NCBI RefSeq assembly: GCF_010686725.1
Contig: NZ_JAAGWZ010000001.1
Span: forward strand, 992,001 to 1,056,000
DNA length: 64,000 bases
From: Galbitalea soli
GTDB lineage: Bacteria > Actinomycetota > Actinomycetes > Actinomycetales > Microbacteriaceae
Direction of reading: 5' to 3'
A program made the translations under genes and the position numbers. The notes beneath the pieces were generated by a model. The model saw nothing but the letters and a program-made list of their open reading frames with translations, had not been told where the DNA came from and ran no database searches. Below, piece by piece: positions 29,231 through 37,110 of this stretch (its first letter is position 1; each line of letters begins with the position of its first letter).

Positions 29231-30382
29231 TTACTTGATGGCGGCGGCCCACCCGGAGGCGAGCAGGGTCGCCGCCTTGGTGGCCTGGTCGGCGGTCAGC
29301 TGCACGAGGTTGGCCGGCGCGGCGCCGACCTTGTCGAGCACGGTCTGGTCGACGGTCTTGTTCGCGACCATGGCGGCGAGCGTCGCCGGGTAGGCACCCG
29401 AGGCCAGGAAGAGGTTCTGCACCTCGGGGGTGTAGAGGTACTCCTCCCACAGCCGAGCGGCGGCGGGGTGCGGGGCGTCCACGTTGATGGCCTGGTTGTA
29501 GTAGCTGCCGACCGCGGTGCCCGGGAGGATCAGCGTCTTCCAGTTCTGGTTGGCCGAGGAGCCGCCCGCGGGACCCCAGGCGAGGTTGTTGTAGCTCCAC
29601 TGGAAGACCACCGGGGTCTCGCCGGAGTTGACGGTCGCCTGCGTCGGCAGCACCGAGAGGAAGTTGCCCGCGGCCTTCAGCTTGTGGAAGAAGTCGATGC
29701 CGGGCTGGATGTCGTCGGCCGAGCCACCGCTCTGCAGCGCGGCGAGGTAGACCGCGCTCGCCGCCTCGTTCGCCTGCGTGGGGTTGCCCTTGATCGCGAC
29801 CTTGCCCTTGTAGGCCGGGCCGAGCAGGTCGGTGAGCGAGGTGGGCGGGGTCGTGATCTTGCTCGAGTCGTAGCCGATCGACATGAGGCCCGTGTAGTCG
29901 TAGAACCAGGTGCCGTTGGGGTCCTTGTCGGCGTCCGGGATGTCGGCCCAGTTCGAGACCTTGTACGGCGCCATCAGGTCGAGGTTCTGGTTCAGCACCG
30001 CAGTGCCGATGTCGAAGACGTCGGGGGCCGTGGACTGGCCCTTCTGCGCCTTGGCGGCCGCGACCTCGTCGGCGCTCGACCCGTTGGGGTTCGCGGAGTT
30101 GATGTGGATCTTCGGGTACTTCTTCTCGAAGCCGGCGATGATCGCTCCGTAGTTGGCCCAGCTCGGCGGCAGGGTGATGACGTTGAGCTGGCCCTCCGCC
30201 TCCGCGGCCTTCACGAGGCCGTCGAGGCCGCCGAAGTCCTGCGCGCTGGTGGCCTTCTCGGCCGTGGCCTTCGAGATCGATCCGGCCTGAGCCGTCGTCG
30301 TGTTGCTGGATGCGCACGCGGTGAGCGAGATCGCAACGGCCGCGATGACGGCCACTCCGGCGAGGTGACGCGTGGTAATCAA
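29231..30382 (-). CDS. ABC importer substrate-binding lipoprotein, probably phosphonate
   Basis: A 383-residue extracytoplasmic binding protein. A short basic start and hydrophobic stretch lead to the lipobox SLTAC (Cys near residue 23), so the mature protein is lipid-anchored. The body is of the extracellular solute-binding family 1 type used by iron, putrescine and 2-aminoethylphosphonate importers (TAPDVFDIGTAVLNQNLDL, VFQWSYNNLAWGP). ATG 30394 is in frame, but TTG 30382 has a perfect GGAGG 5 bases before it and is preferred. First gene of the transporter block. Confidence 0.85.
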   Translation of the reverse strand: MITTRHLAGVAVIAAVAISLTACASSNTTTAQAGSISKATAEKATSAQDFGGLDGLVKAAEAEGQLNVITLPPSWANYGAIIAGFEKKYPKIHINSANPNGSSADEVAAAKAQKGQSTAPDVFDIGTAVLNQNLDLMAPYKVSNWADIPDADKDPNGTWFYDYTGLMSIGYDSSKITTPPTSLTDLLGPAYKGKVAIKGNPTQANEAASAVYLAALQSGGSADDIQPGIDFFHKLKAAGNFLSVLPTQATVNSGETPVVFQWSYNNLAWGPAGGSSANQNWKTLILPGTAVGSYYNQAINVDAPHPAAARLWEEYLYTPEVQNLFLASGAYPATLAAMVANKTVDQTVLDKVGAAPANLVQLTADQATKAATLLASGWAAAIK

Positions 30383-30410
30383 GTGATCCTCCATGTGATC
30401 GACCTCGGTC

Positions 30411-30430
30411 GTCCGCGCTGTGGGGCGGAC
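30411..30430. repeat. inverted repeat upstream of the binding-protein gene
   Basis: GTCCGC (30411-30416) and GCGGAC (30425-30430) are perfect 6-bp arms around an 8-base loop, 28 bases before the TTG start at 30382. It could be a repressor site or a leader hairpin. Confidence 0.4.
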
Positions 30431-30591
30431 TGTCGGATCCCGGGGGTCGATCCACGAGTGAGCATGCGCGCGGAGTGTGACGCCGCGGGTGCACGCGGGT
30501 GAACGCCAGGCAAAGGCTCGCTGGCGAGTTGCCACCGGGCGGGGGCGCGGATGACCTCCCGCACCCGCTCGCACGGCCGGCCGCGGGCGGC

Positions 30592-31716
30592 TCAGCCGAG
30601 GCCGTCGAGCACGCGCTCCGCGAGGCCCAGGGAGATGGTCATCCCCACGCCCGAGGTCACGCTCACCGCGGTGACGCCCGGCGCCGCCTCGGCGACCAGG
30701 AACGGCTGGCGGGGACTGGACGCGTAGACCCCCTGCCAGCGCTCGACCACGCGCAGGCGACGCAGCCCCAGGAGCGCCACGATCTCGCTGAGCAGTCGCT
30801 CGCTCGTCGCCTCGTCCTGAAACGGGTGCATGGTGTCGGCATAGAAGTGGCTGTCGCCGACGATGAGCGTGCCGTCGGGGCGCTGGGTGAACATCACGTT
30901 CGCTCCGATCGCGATGAGCTCGGGGCTGCGTTCCCCGATCTCCCGCGCGAGTCGCGCGGCAGCGGGCGTCTCGGCGAACGCGGGGTAGCGCAGCATCGAG
31001 GTGCCGGTCAGCACCGCCGGCCGGATGACCGTCCCCTCCGGCACCGCGATCCGCGCCATCTGCAGCCCGCAGCGCTGCACCTCGTGCTCGGCCGCGAGCG
31101 CGGGGAACAGGTAATCCAGCTCGTGCCCCACGCTCACGAGCGTGCGAGCGGACCGGATTCTGCCGCGGCTGGTGCGTGCGACCCCGTCCTCCCCGCCCTG
31201 GTAGCTCGTCTGCCAGAGGAAGCGCACTCCGCGCCCGGCGAGCCACGCCGCGAGTCCCCCGACGGCCTCGCGCGGATCGACCCGGAGGTCGTCGCGCAGC
31301 CGGGCGCCGCCGATGATCCGCACGTCGGAGCGGTCGCCGAAGGTCTCCCGCACCTCCGCGGAGGAGAGCGGAACGACCTGCCCCACCTCGCGCGACGCCG
31401 AGAGCTGCTCGAGCACCTCGAGTTCGGTGCGGCTCCGCGCCACCGCGAGCGCGCCGGACTGGAGGGTCATGATTCCCGCGGCCCGCCCGTACTCCAGCCA
31501 GCGCTCGCGCGCGAGGAGGGCGAGCTCGAGCAGCTCCCCCGACTGCGCCGTGGTGCAGCAGTGGCCGAAGTTGCGCACCGAGGCGCCGACGGCGCGGGCA
31601 TCCCGCTCGACGACGGTGACGCTGAGGCCCCGCCGGAGCGCGGCCGCCGCGAGCGCGAGGCCGACGATTCCCGCGCCGACGATGAGCAGGTCGGATTCTG
31701 CGATGTATTCGCTCAC
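30592..31716 (-). CDS. FAD-dependent oxidase of phosphonate clusters (TIGR03364-like)
   Basis: A 374-residue DAAO/glycine-oxidase-type flavoprotein. The FAD-binding motif is LLIVGAGIVGLALAAAALRR with the ribose-binding Glu in TVVERD; GVGMTISLGLAERVL is the C-terminal FAD contact. The closest family I recognise is TIGR03364, defined from phosphonate gene clusters. I infer oxidation of a 2-aminoethylphosphonate-type amine to phosphonoacetaldehyde, which would feed the adjacent HAD hydrolase. GTG 31716 is chosen over GTG 31725. It is upstream of, and co-directional with, the importer genes. Confidence 0.75.
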   Translation of the reverse strand: MSEYIAESDLLIVGAGIVGLALAAAALRRGLSVTVVERDARAVGASVRNFGHCCTTAQSGELLELALLARERWLEYGRAAGIMTLQSGALAVARSRTELEVLEQLSASREVGQVVPLSSAEVRETFGDRSDVRIIGGARLRDDLRVDPREAVGGLAAWLAGRGVRFLWQTSYQGGEDGVARTSRGRIRSARTLVSVGHELDYLFPALAAEHEVQRCGLQMARIAVPEGTVIRPAVLTGTSMLRYPAFAETPAAARLAREIGERSPELIAIGANVMFTQRPDGTLIVGDSHFYADTMHPFQDEATSERLLSEIVALLGLRRLRVVERWQGVYASSPRQPFLVAEAAPGVTAVSVTSGVGMTISLGLAERVLDGLG

Positions 31717-31897
31717 GCGGCCCACTCTGGCGAGCGCGAGCGCGCGGGGCAAGGCGCCGGGGGCGTCCGTCGCCCGATGTTCACCCCCGCGTCACCGCCC
31801 GGTTCGCCGCGCGAGCCCCGCGAGCGCGAGACTGGACCGGGCGTGGACCCGACCGGGGTTGAGCCGAGGCAGCAGGGTGCGAGGAGAGGTGCGGCGA

Positions 31898-32581
31898 TTG
31901 ATCCGCTTGGTGGCGCTCGACATGGCCGGTACGACGATCGACGACCACGGCGCCGTGTACCGCGCGCTGCAGAGCGCGGTCGAGGAGACGGGCGCAACGG
32001 TGCAGCCCCGTGACCTGCAGCGCTGGATGGGCACCGACAAGGTGCAGGCGATCGCCGCCCTGATGGAGGACGGCGGCGCAGCCCCAGACGTCGACACGGT
32101 CACCCGCGCCTTCCAGCGCTTCCGCGAGATCCTCGCCGGGCTGTACGCCGAGAATCCCCCGGTCGAGCTGCCGGGCGTGGCCGCGGCACTCGCGGAGCTG
32201 CGCGACCGCGGCGTTCGGATCGCGCTCACGACGGGCTTCGACGACGAGGTCGCCGCGCCCCTGCTCGCCTCCCTCGGCTGGACCGTCGGGACGGGGCCGG
32301 ATGATCTGCTCGACGCCGTCGTCACCACCTCCGCTGTCGCAGCCGGCCGCCCCGCGCCCTACCTCATCCACCACGCGATGGAGGCGACCGGGATCACCGA
32401 CGTGCGCGAGGTGCTCGCGGCGGGCGACACCGTGGTCGACGTGCAGGCGGCCCGCAACGCGGGCGTCGTCGCGGTCGGGGTGCTGTCGGGCGCCCTCGAC
32501 GCCGAGGACTTCGCGGGCCACCCGCTCGACCACCTGCTGACCAGCGTCGCCGAGCTGCCGGGGCTGCTCGACCTCTCCTGA
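31898..32581 (+). CDS. phosphonatase-like HAD hydrolase (PhnX-related)
   Basis: A 227-residue HAD protein. Three features separate it from ordinary HADs and match phosphonoacetaldehyde hydrolase: motif I reads LDMAGTT (Asp8, then Ala where most have Asp), the residue before the C-terminal motif is Arg (AAGRPAPY), and a cap Lys in MGTDK (Lys48) aligns with the Schiff-base Lys53 of Bacillus PhnX (MGLLK). Motif III is GDTVVDVQAARNAG. It would cleave the C-P bond to give acetaldehyde and phosphate. TTG 31898 follows AGGAGAGG; GTG 31889 is possible. Confidence 0.8.
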   Translation: MIRLVALDMAGTTIDDHGAVYRALQSAVEETGATVQPRDLQRWMGTDKVQAIAALMEDGGAAPDVDTVTRAFQRFREILAGLYAENPPVELPGVAAALAELRDRGVRIALTTGFDDEVAAPLLASLGWTVGTGPDDLLDAVVTTSAVAAGRPAPYLIHHAMEATGITDVREVLAAGDTVVDVQAARNAGVVAVGVLSGALDAEDFAGHPLDHLLTSVAELPGLLDLS

Positions 32582-32613
32582 GGCGCGGCGCCGCCGGTGT
32601 CGGCACCGCTCGG

Positions 32614-32619
32614 TAGAGT
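32614..32619 (+). promoter_or_regulatory. -10 box of the ycaQ-like gene (leaderless)
   Basis: TAGAGT ends 7 bases before GTG 32627, so transcription would start at or next to the start codon. No ribosome-binding sequence precedes the gene, which agrees with a leaderless mRNA. No clear -35 box. Confidence 0.4.
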
Positions 32620-32626
32620 CGCTGAC

Positions 32627-33856
32627 GTGGTGGACAAGCTTTCCGCGGCGGCGGCGCGCCGGGTCGCGCTCGCGGCGCAGGGATTCGGTCGACCGCGCAC
32701 CGCGACCGTCGGCACGCGGCAGCTCGCCCTCGCCGTCGAGCGCCTCGCTCTCCTGCAGATCGACTCGGTCAACGTCTTCGAGCGCAGCCACTACCTCCCG
32801 CTGTTCGCCCGACTGGGCGGATACGACAAATCGCTGCTCGACGCGATGACCTTCGGCCGCCGGGCGCGGTACACGGAGTACTGGGCGCACGTCGCGGCCT
32901 TCATCCCAACCGGCACCTGGCCGCTCTGGCGCTGGTACATGGCCGAGCGTCGCGCGAAGAGCCTTGGCAACCCCGACAGCTGGGCGGTCGCGAACGCGTC
33001 GATGCTCGACTGGTTGCGCGCCGAGCTCGCGGCGAAGGGCCCCCTGCGGTCGAGCGAGATCGAGCACGACGCCGGCCGTCGCACCGGCAGCTGGTGGGGC
33101 TGGTCGGACGTGAAGCTCGGCCTCGAGTACCTGTTCATGTGGGGCGAGGTGGTGCCGGCCGGGCGGCGCAACTTCGAGCGCGTGTACGGGCTCGCCGAAC
33201 AGGTGCTGCCGCGCGAGATCCTGAACGCCGAGGTCGCCAAGACGGATGCGGTGCGCGAGCTCGTGCGGCGGTCATCCCTCGCGCACGGCATCGGCACCGT
33301 CGGCGACCTCGCCGATTACCACCGGCTCAAGGTGGAGGCGACGAAGAGCGCCCTGCGCGACCTCGTCGACGGCGGCGAGGTGCTGCCGGTGACGGTCGAC
33401 GGCTGGGAGCGCGGCGGACGACCGCTGCCGGCGTTCCTGCACCGCGACGCCGCGATGCCCCGGCGCCTGGCCGCGACCGCGTTGCTCTCGCCCTTCGACC
33501 CGGTCGTCTGGGAGCGCGAGCGCGCGCTTCGGATGTTCGACTTCCACTACCGCATCGAGATCTACACCCCGGCGGCCCAGCGCCGCTTCGGCTACTACAC
33601 GCTGCCCGTGCTCGTCGACGACACGATTCCCGCGCGCATCGACCTCAAGAGCGATCGGCAGCGCGGAGTGCTGCGCGTGCAGTCGGCCTGGCGCGAGGAG
33701 GGCGCGCCCGGAGGAGACGAGGCACGCATCGCCCAACTGCTGCGGGAGACGGCCGAGTGGCAGGGGCTGGGCGGCGTCGAGGTCGTCGCGCGCGGCACGC
33801 TGGCCCCGGCGCTCGCGGCCGAACTCGGCGTCACCCCGGTGGTGCCCGCGAGCTAG
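32627..33856 (+). CDS. YcaQ/AlkZ-like DNA glycosylase (winged-helix, HTH_42)
   Basis: A 409-residue protein of tandem winged-helix domains. The catalytic Q-x-D motif of the YcaQ branch is present in LALLQIDSVNVFERSHYLPL; FRRRARY-type residues appear as FGRRARYTEYWAHVAAFIP, and LLSPFDPVVWERERALRMFD is the C-terminal signature. E. coli YcaQ and Streptomyces AlkZ unhook DNA interstrand cross-links and bulky alkyl adducts; AlkZ itself carries Q-x-Q. GTG 32627 (or the next codon, GTG 32630) is the start. Its stop overlaps that of htpX on the other strand. Confidence 0.85.
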   Translation: MVDKLSAAAARRVALAAQGFGRPRTATVGTRQLALAVERLALLQIDSVNVFERSHYLPLFARLGGYDKSLLDAMTFGRRARYTEYWAHVAAFIPTGTWPLWRWYMAERRAKSLGNPDSWAVANASMLDWLRAELAAKGPLRSSEIEHDAGRRTGSWWGWSDVKLGLEYLFMWGEVVPAGRRNFERVYGLAEQVLPREILNAEVAKTDAVRELVRRSSLAHGIGTVGDLADYHRLKVEATKSALRDLVDGGEVLPVTVDGWERGGRPLPAFLHRDAAMPRRLAATALLSPFDPVVWERERALRMFDFHYRIEIYTPAAQRRFGYYTLPVLVDDTIPARIDLKSDRQRGVLRVQSAWREEGAPGGDEARIAQLLRETAEWQGLGGVEVVARGTLAPALAAELGVTPVVPAS

Positions 33857-34776
33857 AAGCTGCCGCCCATCTTGTCGAGCCGGGCGATCCGGTCGGCGAT
33901 CGGCGGGTGCGTGCTGAAGAGCTTCTCGATCATGCCCGGCTTGTTCGGGTCGGCGATCCACATGTGGGCCATCGACGAGTTCTGGCGCCGCACCGGTCGG
34001 CCGTACTCGCCCAGCTTCTTGAGGGCGCTCTCGAGCTCGCCCGGGTTGCGGGTCGTCATGGCGCTCGTCGCGTCGGCGAGGTACTCGCGCTGGCGCGAGA
34101 TGGCCGCCTGGATGATCGCCGCGACGATCGGCGAGATGATGAGCGCCACGATCCCGATGACGAGCACGATCGGGTTGCCACCGCCCCCGCCGCCATTGTT
34201 GTTGTTGTCGCGGTTGTTGCCACCGAAGCCGCCGAAGAAGCTCAGTCGCAGCGCGACATCGGCGATGAAACCGATCGCGACAACGAGACCGAAGACGAGG
34301 GTGGAGACGCGGATGTCGTAGTTCTGCACGTGCCCCATCTCGTGGGCCATCACGCCCTCGAGCTCGTCGTCGTCCATGATCTCGAGGATCCCGGTGGTGG
34401 CGGCGACCACCGCGTGCTTGGGGTCGCGCCCGGTCGCGAAGGCGTTCGGCGCCGGATCGTTGATGATGTAGACCTTGGGCATGGGCATGCCCGTCGTGAT
34501 CGCGAGGTTCTCGACGATGCGGTACAGCCGGGGGTTGTCGGCCTTCTGGATGGGCATGGCGCCGGTGATGGCGAGCGCCTGCGACGCCGCGGCGAAGTAC
34601 TGGATGAGGGTGTACAGCCCCGCACCGATGACCACGAAGATGAAGATCGAGTAGTCGCCGTAGCGACCGCCGCCCCAGAGGTAGTTCACCGCGAAGCCGA
34701 TCGCCGCCACGATCACCAGGAACAGCGAGATGATCAGCACGGTGTTGCGCTTGTTGGCGGCGATGGCCCTATACAT
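33853..34776 (-). CDS. htpX: HtpX-like M48 membrane metalloprotease
   Basis: A 307-residue protease with two N-terminal membrane segments, the zinc motif VMAHEMGHVQNYD, a Gly/Asn-rich cytoplasmic loop (NNRDNNNNGGGG) and two further membrane helices, then the third zinc ligand region QREYLADA. HtpX degrades damaged membrane proteins. The C-terminus STHPPIADRIARLDKM is typical. ATG 34776. It lies downstream of lemA on the same strand, a common pairing. Confidence 0.93.
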   Translation of the reverse strand: MYRAIAANKRNTVLIISLFLVIVAAIGFAVNYLWGGGRYGDYSIFIFVVIGAGLYTLIQYFAAASQALAITGAMPIQKADNPRLYRIVENLAITTGMPMPKVYIINDPAPNAFATGRDPKHAVVAATTGILEIMDDDELEGVMAHEMGHVQNYDIRVSTLVFGLVVAIGFIADVALRLSFFGGFGGNNRDNNNNGGGGGGNPIVLVIGIVALIISPIVAAIIQAAISRQREYLADATSAMTTRNPGELESALKKLGEYGRPVRRQNSSMAHMWIADPNKPGMIEKLFSTHPPIADRIARLDKMGGSF

Positions 34777-34790
34777 TCAGTTCTCGCTCG

Positions 34791-34854
34791 GTGTCGGGGT
34801 GACTGGGTGTCGGGGTGAGTGGCTGTCGATGTGACTGGGTGCGGGGGTGAGTGC
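34791..34854. repeat. four tandem 16-bp repeats between lemA and htpX
   Basis: Four units run head to tail without gaps: 34791-34806 (GTGTCGGGGTGACTGG), 34807-34822 (differs by one base, C to G, at position 13), 34823-34838 (CTGTCGATGTGACTGG) and 34839-34854 (GTGCGGGGGTGAGTGC). Each has a GTGA core at the same place. The array is 14 bases upstream of htpX and downstream of the lemA stop. Confidence 0.75.
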
Positions 34855-34902
34855 TGCGGGGACGGGTCGTCGGGAACGCACCCGACGGAGTCGTCGACCC
34901 GA

Positions 34903-35469
34903 TCAGAACTGAACCCGCGGCGGCTCGGCGATCGCGGCGGAGTCGGCCACCTCGAAGAAGTCGCGCGCGGTGAAGCCGAGACGCTTGGCGAAGACGTTGT
35001 TGGGGAAGATCTTGATCTTCGTGTTCAGCTCACGCACTCCGCCGTTGTAGAAGCGCCGGGCGGCCTGGATCTTGTCCTCGGTGTCGACGAGCTCGCCCTG
35101 CAGCTGCAGGAAGTTCTGGCTGGCCTGCAACTGCGGGTACGCCTCGGCGACGGCGAAGATGCTCTTGAGGGCGCTCTGCATCTGGTTCTCGGCGGCGGAG
35201 GCCTGCGCGGGGGTCGTGGCCGACAGAGTCGCCGCGCGCGCCTGGGTCACGGCCTCGAAGACGCCGCTCTCGTGGGTCGCGTAGCCCTTGACGGTGTTGA
35301 CGAGGTTGGGGATCAGATCCGCCCGCCGCTTCAACTGCACCGTGATGTCGCTCCACGCCTCGTCCACCCGCACGCCCAGGGTCACCAGGGAGTTGTAGGT
35401 CGACCAGAGGTAGATGCCGACGATGACGATCAGCACGACGATGACGCCGACGACGATGAGGGTTTCCAT
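34903..35469 (-). CDS. lemA: LemA family membrane protein
   Basis: A 188-residue protein: one N-terminal membrane helix (VVGVIVVLIVIVGIYLWSTY) and a helical-bundle domain with NSLVTLGVRVDEAWSDI, KRRADLIPNLVNTVKGY and FYNGGVRELNTKI. LemA proteins are widespread, face the cytoplasm with their bundle, and are of uncertain function, often linked with HtpX. ATG 35469 is chosen because the helix begins at once; the longer frame is a shadow of the ABC gene. Confidence 0.92.
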   Translation of the reverse strand: METLIVVGVIVVLIVIVGIYLWSTYNSLVTLGVRVDEAWSDITVQLKRRADLIPNLVNTVKGYATHESGVFEAVTQARAATLSATTPAQASAAENQMQSALKSIFAVAEAYPQLQASQNFLQLQGELVDTEDKIQAARRFYNGGVRELNTKIKIFPNNVFAKRLGFTARDFFEVADSAAIAEPPRVQF

Positions 35470-35476
35470 GCCTAGA

Positions 35477-35505
35477 ACTATAAAGGAGCAGGCCTCGGCT
35501 CTCAC
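35477..35505 (-). promoter_or_regulatory. leaderless promoter of lemA
   Basis: On the minus strand, a GTGAGA -35-like box (35500-35505) and a TATAGT -10 box (35477-35482) are separated by 17 bases. The -10 ends 7 bases before ATG 35469, so the transcript would begin at the start codon; no ribosome-binding sequence is present. Confidence 0.45.
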
Positions 35506-35592
35506 CCGCTGCACGCGAAGCTCAAAGCCAACTCCCGGCGTGCGCACGGACCCGGGCGCCGGCGTGGGGCCGAGCGCGGAGTGTCGCGCCCG

Positions 35593-35621
35593 TTGACACG
35601 ACCGTCCGGAAGGTCGAGCAT
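35593..35621 (+). promoter_or_regulatory. leaderless promoter of the ABC exporter operon
   Basis: A perfect TTGACA -35 box (35593-35598), a 17-base spacer and GAGCAT (35616-35621, a weak -10) end 7 bases before ATG 35629. The spacing predicts initiation at the start codon. It faces away from the lemA promoter in the same short divergent region. Confidence 0.45.
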
Positions 35622-35628
35622 TCGTGAC

Positions 35629-36351
35629 ATGACGAGCAGCGACGCCGCGATCGAGACCACGACGCTCCGCGTGCGTCGGGGCGGCGTGGAGGTGCTGCAC
35701 GGCGTGGAACTGCGGGTGCCTCCGGGGCAGCTCGTCGGACTCCTCGGCCCGAGCGGCAGCGGCAAGTCGACGCTCATGCGCGCGATCGTCGGCGCCCAGC
35801 GCATCGACGGCGGCGAGGTGCGCGTGCTCGGGGAGCGCGCGGGCTCCCCCGCTCTCCGGCGCCGGGTGGGCTACGTCACCCAGGCACCCAGCGTCTACGA
35901 CGACCTGACCGTCGCGCAGAACCTCGCCTACTTCGCGCGGATCCTGGGCGCACCCCGCAGCGATGTCGCGCGCGTGCTCGACGAGGTGGACCTCGCACCC
36001 CTCGCGGGCCGTCTCGTGTCGCGGTTGAGCGGCGGGCAGCTGACTCGCGTGTCGCTGGGCATCGCCCTTCTCGGCTCGCCCCGACTCCTCGTGCTCGACG
36101 AACCGACCGTCGGCCTCGACCCGGTGCTGCGCCGTGACCTGTGGCGACTCTTCGCGCGACTCGCGGCGAGCGGGGTGAGCCTCCTCGTGAGCAGCCACGT
36201 GATGGACGAGGCCCGGCGGTGCGACCGGATCGTCCTGCTCTATCAGGGCAGCGTTCTGGCCGATCTCACACCCGAGGAGCTGCTCCGCTCGACGGGCACG
36301 ACCGACGCCGACGACGCCTTCCTCGCCCTCGTCGCGGGAGCCGGGCGATGA
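35629..36351 (+). CDS. ABC-2 exporter ATP-binding protein
   Basis: A 240-residue ATPase of the DrrA/CcmA-like drug and polymer export group. Walker A LLGPSGSGKSTLMRAI, signature LSGGQLTRVSLGIAL, Walker B LLVLDEPTVGLDPV and the switch His in LLVSSHVMDEARRC are intact. ATG 35629 is used; an in-frame ATG at 35581 lies before the promoter. Its stop overlaps the start of the permease gene as ATGA. Confidence 0.88.
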   Translation: MTSSDAAIETTTLRVRRGGVEVLHGVELRVPPGQLVGLLGPSGSGKSTLMRAIVGAQRIDGGEVRVLGERAGSPALRRRVGYVTQAPSVYDDLTVAQNLAYFARILGAPRSDVARVLDEVDLAPLAGRLVSRLSGGQLTRVSLGIALLGSPRLLVLDEPTVGLDPVLRRDLWRLFARLAASGVSLLVSSHVMDEARRCDRIVLLYQGSVLADLTPEELLRSTGTTDADDAFLALVAGAGR

Positions 36352-37082
36352 ACGGGCGCCGCACCATCGCCACGACCGTGCGCGTGCTCACGCAGGTGCG
36401 GCACGATCCCCGCACGATCGCTCTGCTCCTGCTCGTGCCCAGCCTGCTGATCGGGCTCATGTCGTGGATCTTCTCGGGCACGTCGGTGTTCGAGGTGGTC
36501 GGCCCCGCGCTGCTCGGCCTGTTCCCCTTCACGGTCATGTTCCTCATCACGAGCATCACGACGCTCCGCGAGCGACGCGGCGGCACGCTCGAGCGACTGA
36601 TGACGATGCCGATGGGGCGAGCGGACTTCATCCTCGGCTACGCCCTGGCCTTTGGCCTCATCGCCGTGGTCCAGGCGCTCATCGCCGTCGGCTACGCGGT
36701 CTGGGTCTGCGGTCTCACGGTCGCGGGCGATCCCTGGCTGCTCGTGCTCGTGGCCGTCGTGAACGCCCTGTTGGGCACCACCCTCGGCCTCTTCGTCAGC
36801 GCCTTCGCACGCACCGAGTTCCAGGTCGTGCAGTTCATGCCGGCACTCGTCTTCCCGCAGATCCTGCTCGGCGGCATCTTCATCCCGCGCGACCGGATGC
36901 CGGATGTGCTGCGCATCATCTCCGACTGGCTCCCGCTCTCGCACTCCATCGCCGCGCTCCAGAAGGTGGCGGCCGACGCGAACAGCACCTCGGAGGTGCT
37001 CGGGGAGCTCGCGATCGTCGGCTGGTTCGCGCTCGCGTTCGTGGTGCTGGCCTCGATCACCCTGCGACGTCAGACGCGGTAG
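36348..37082 (+). CDS. ABC-2 type permease
   Basis: A 244-residue membrane protein with six membrane segments and the ABC-2 layout: FLITSITTLRERRGGTLERL after the second helix and FPQILLGGIFIPRDRMPDVL before the last external helix. With the preceding ATPase it forms an exporter whose substrate (drug, lipid or peptide) cannot be told. ATG 36348; translationally coupled. Confidence 0.86.
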   Translation: MNGRRTIATTVRVLTQVRHDPRTIALLLLVPSLLIGLMSWIFSGTSVFEVVGPALLGLFPFTVMFLITSITTLRERRGGTLERLMTMPMGRADFILGYALAFGLIAVVQALIAVGYAVWVCGLTVAGDPWLLVLVAVVNALLGTTLGLFVSAFARTEFQVVQFMPALVFPQILLGGIFIPRDRMPDVLRIISDWLPLSHSIAALQKVAADANSTSEVLGELAIVGWFALAFVVLASITLRRQTR

Positions 37083-37110
37083 CCGCGCGACGCCCTGAGA
37101 GAATGGGGCA

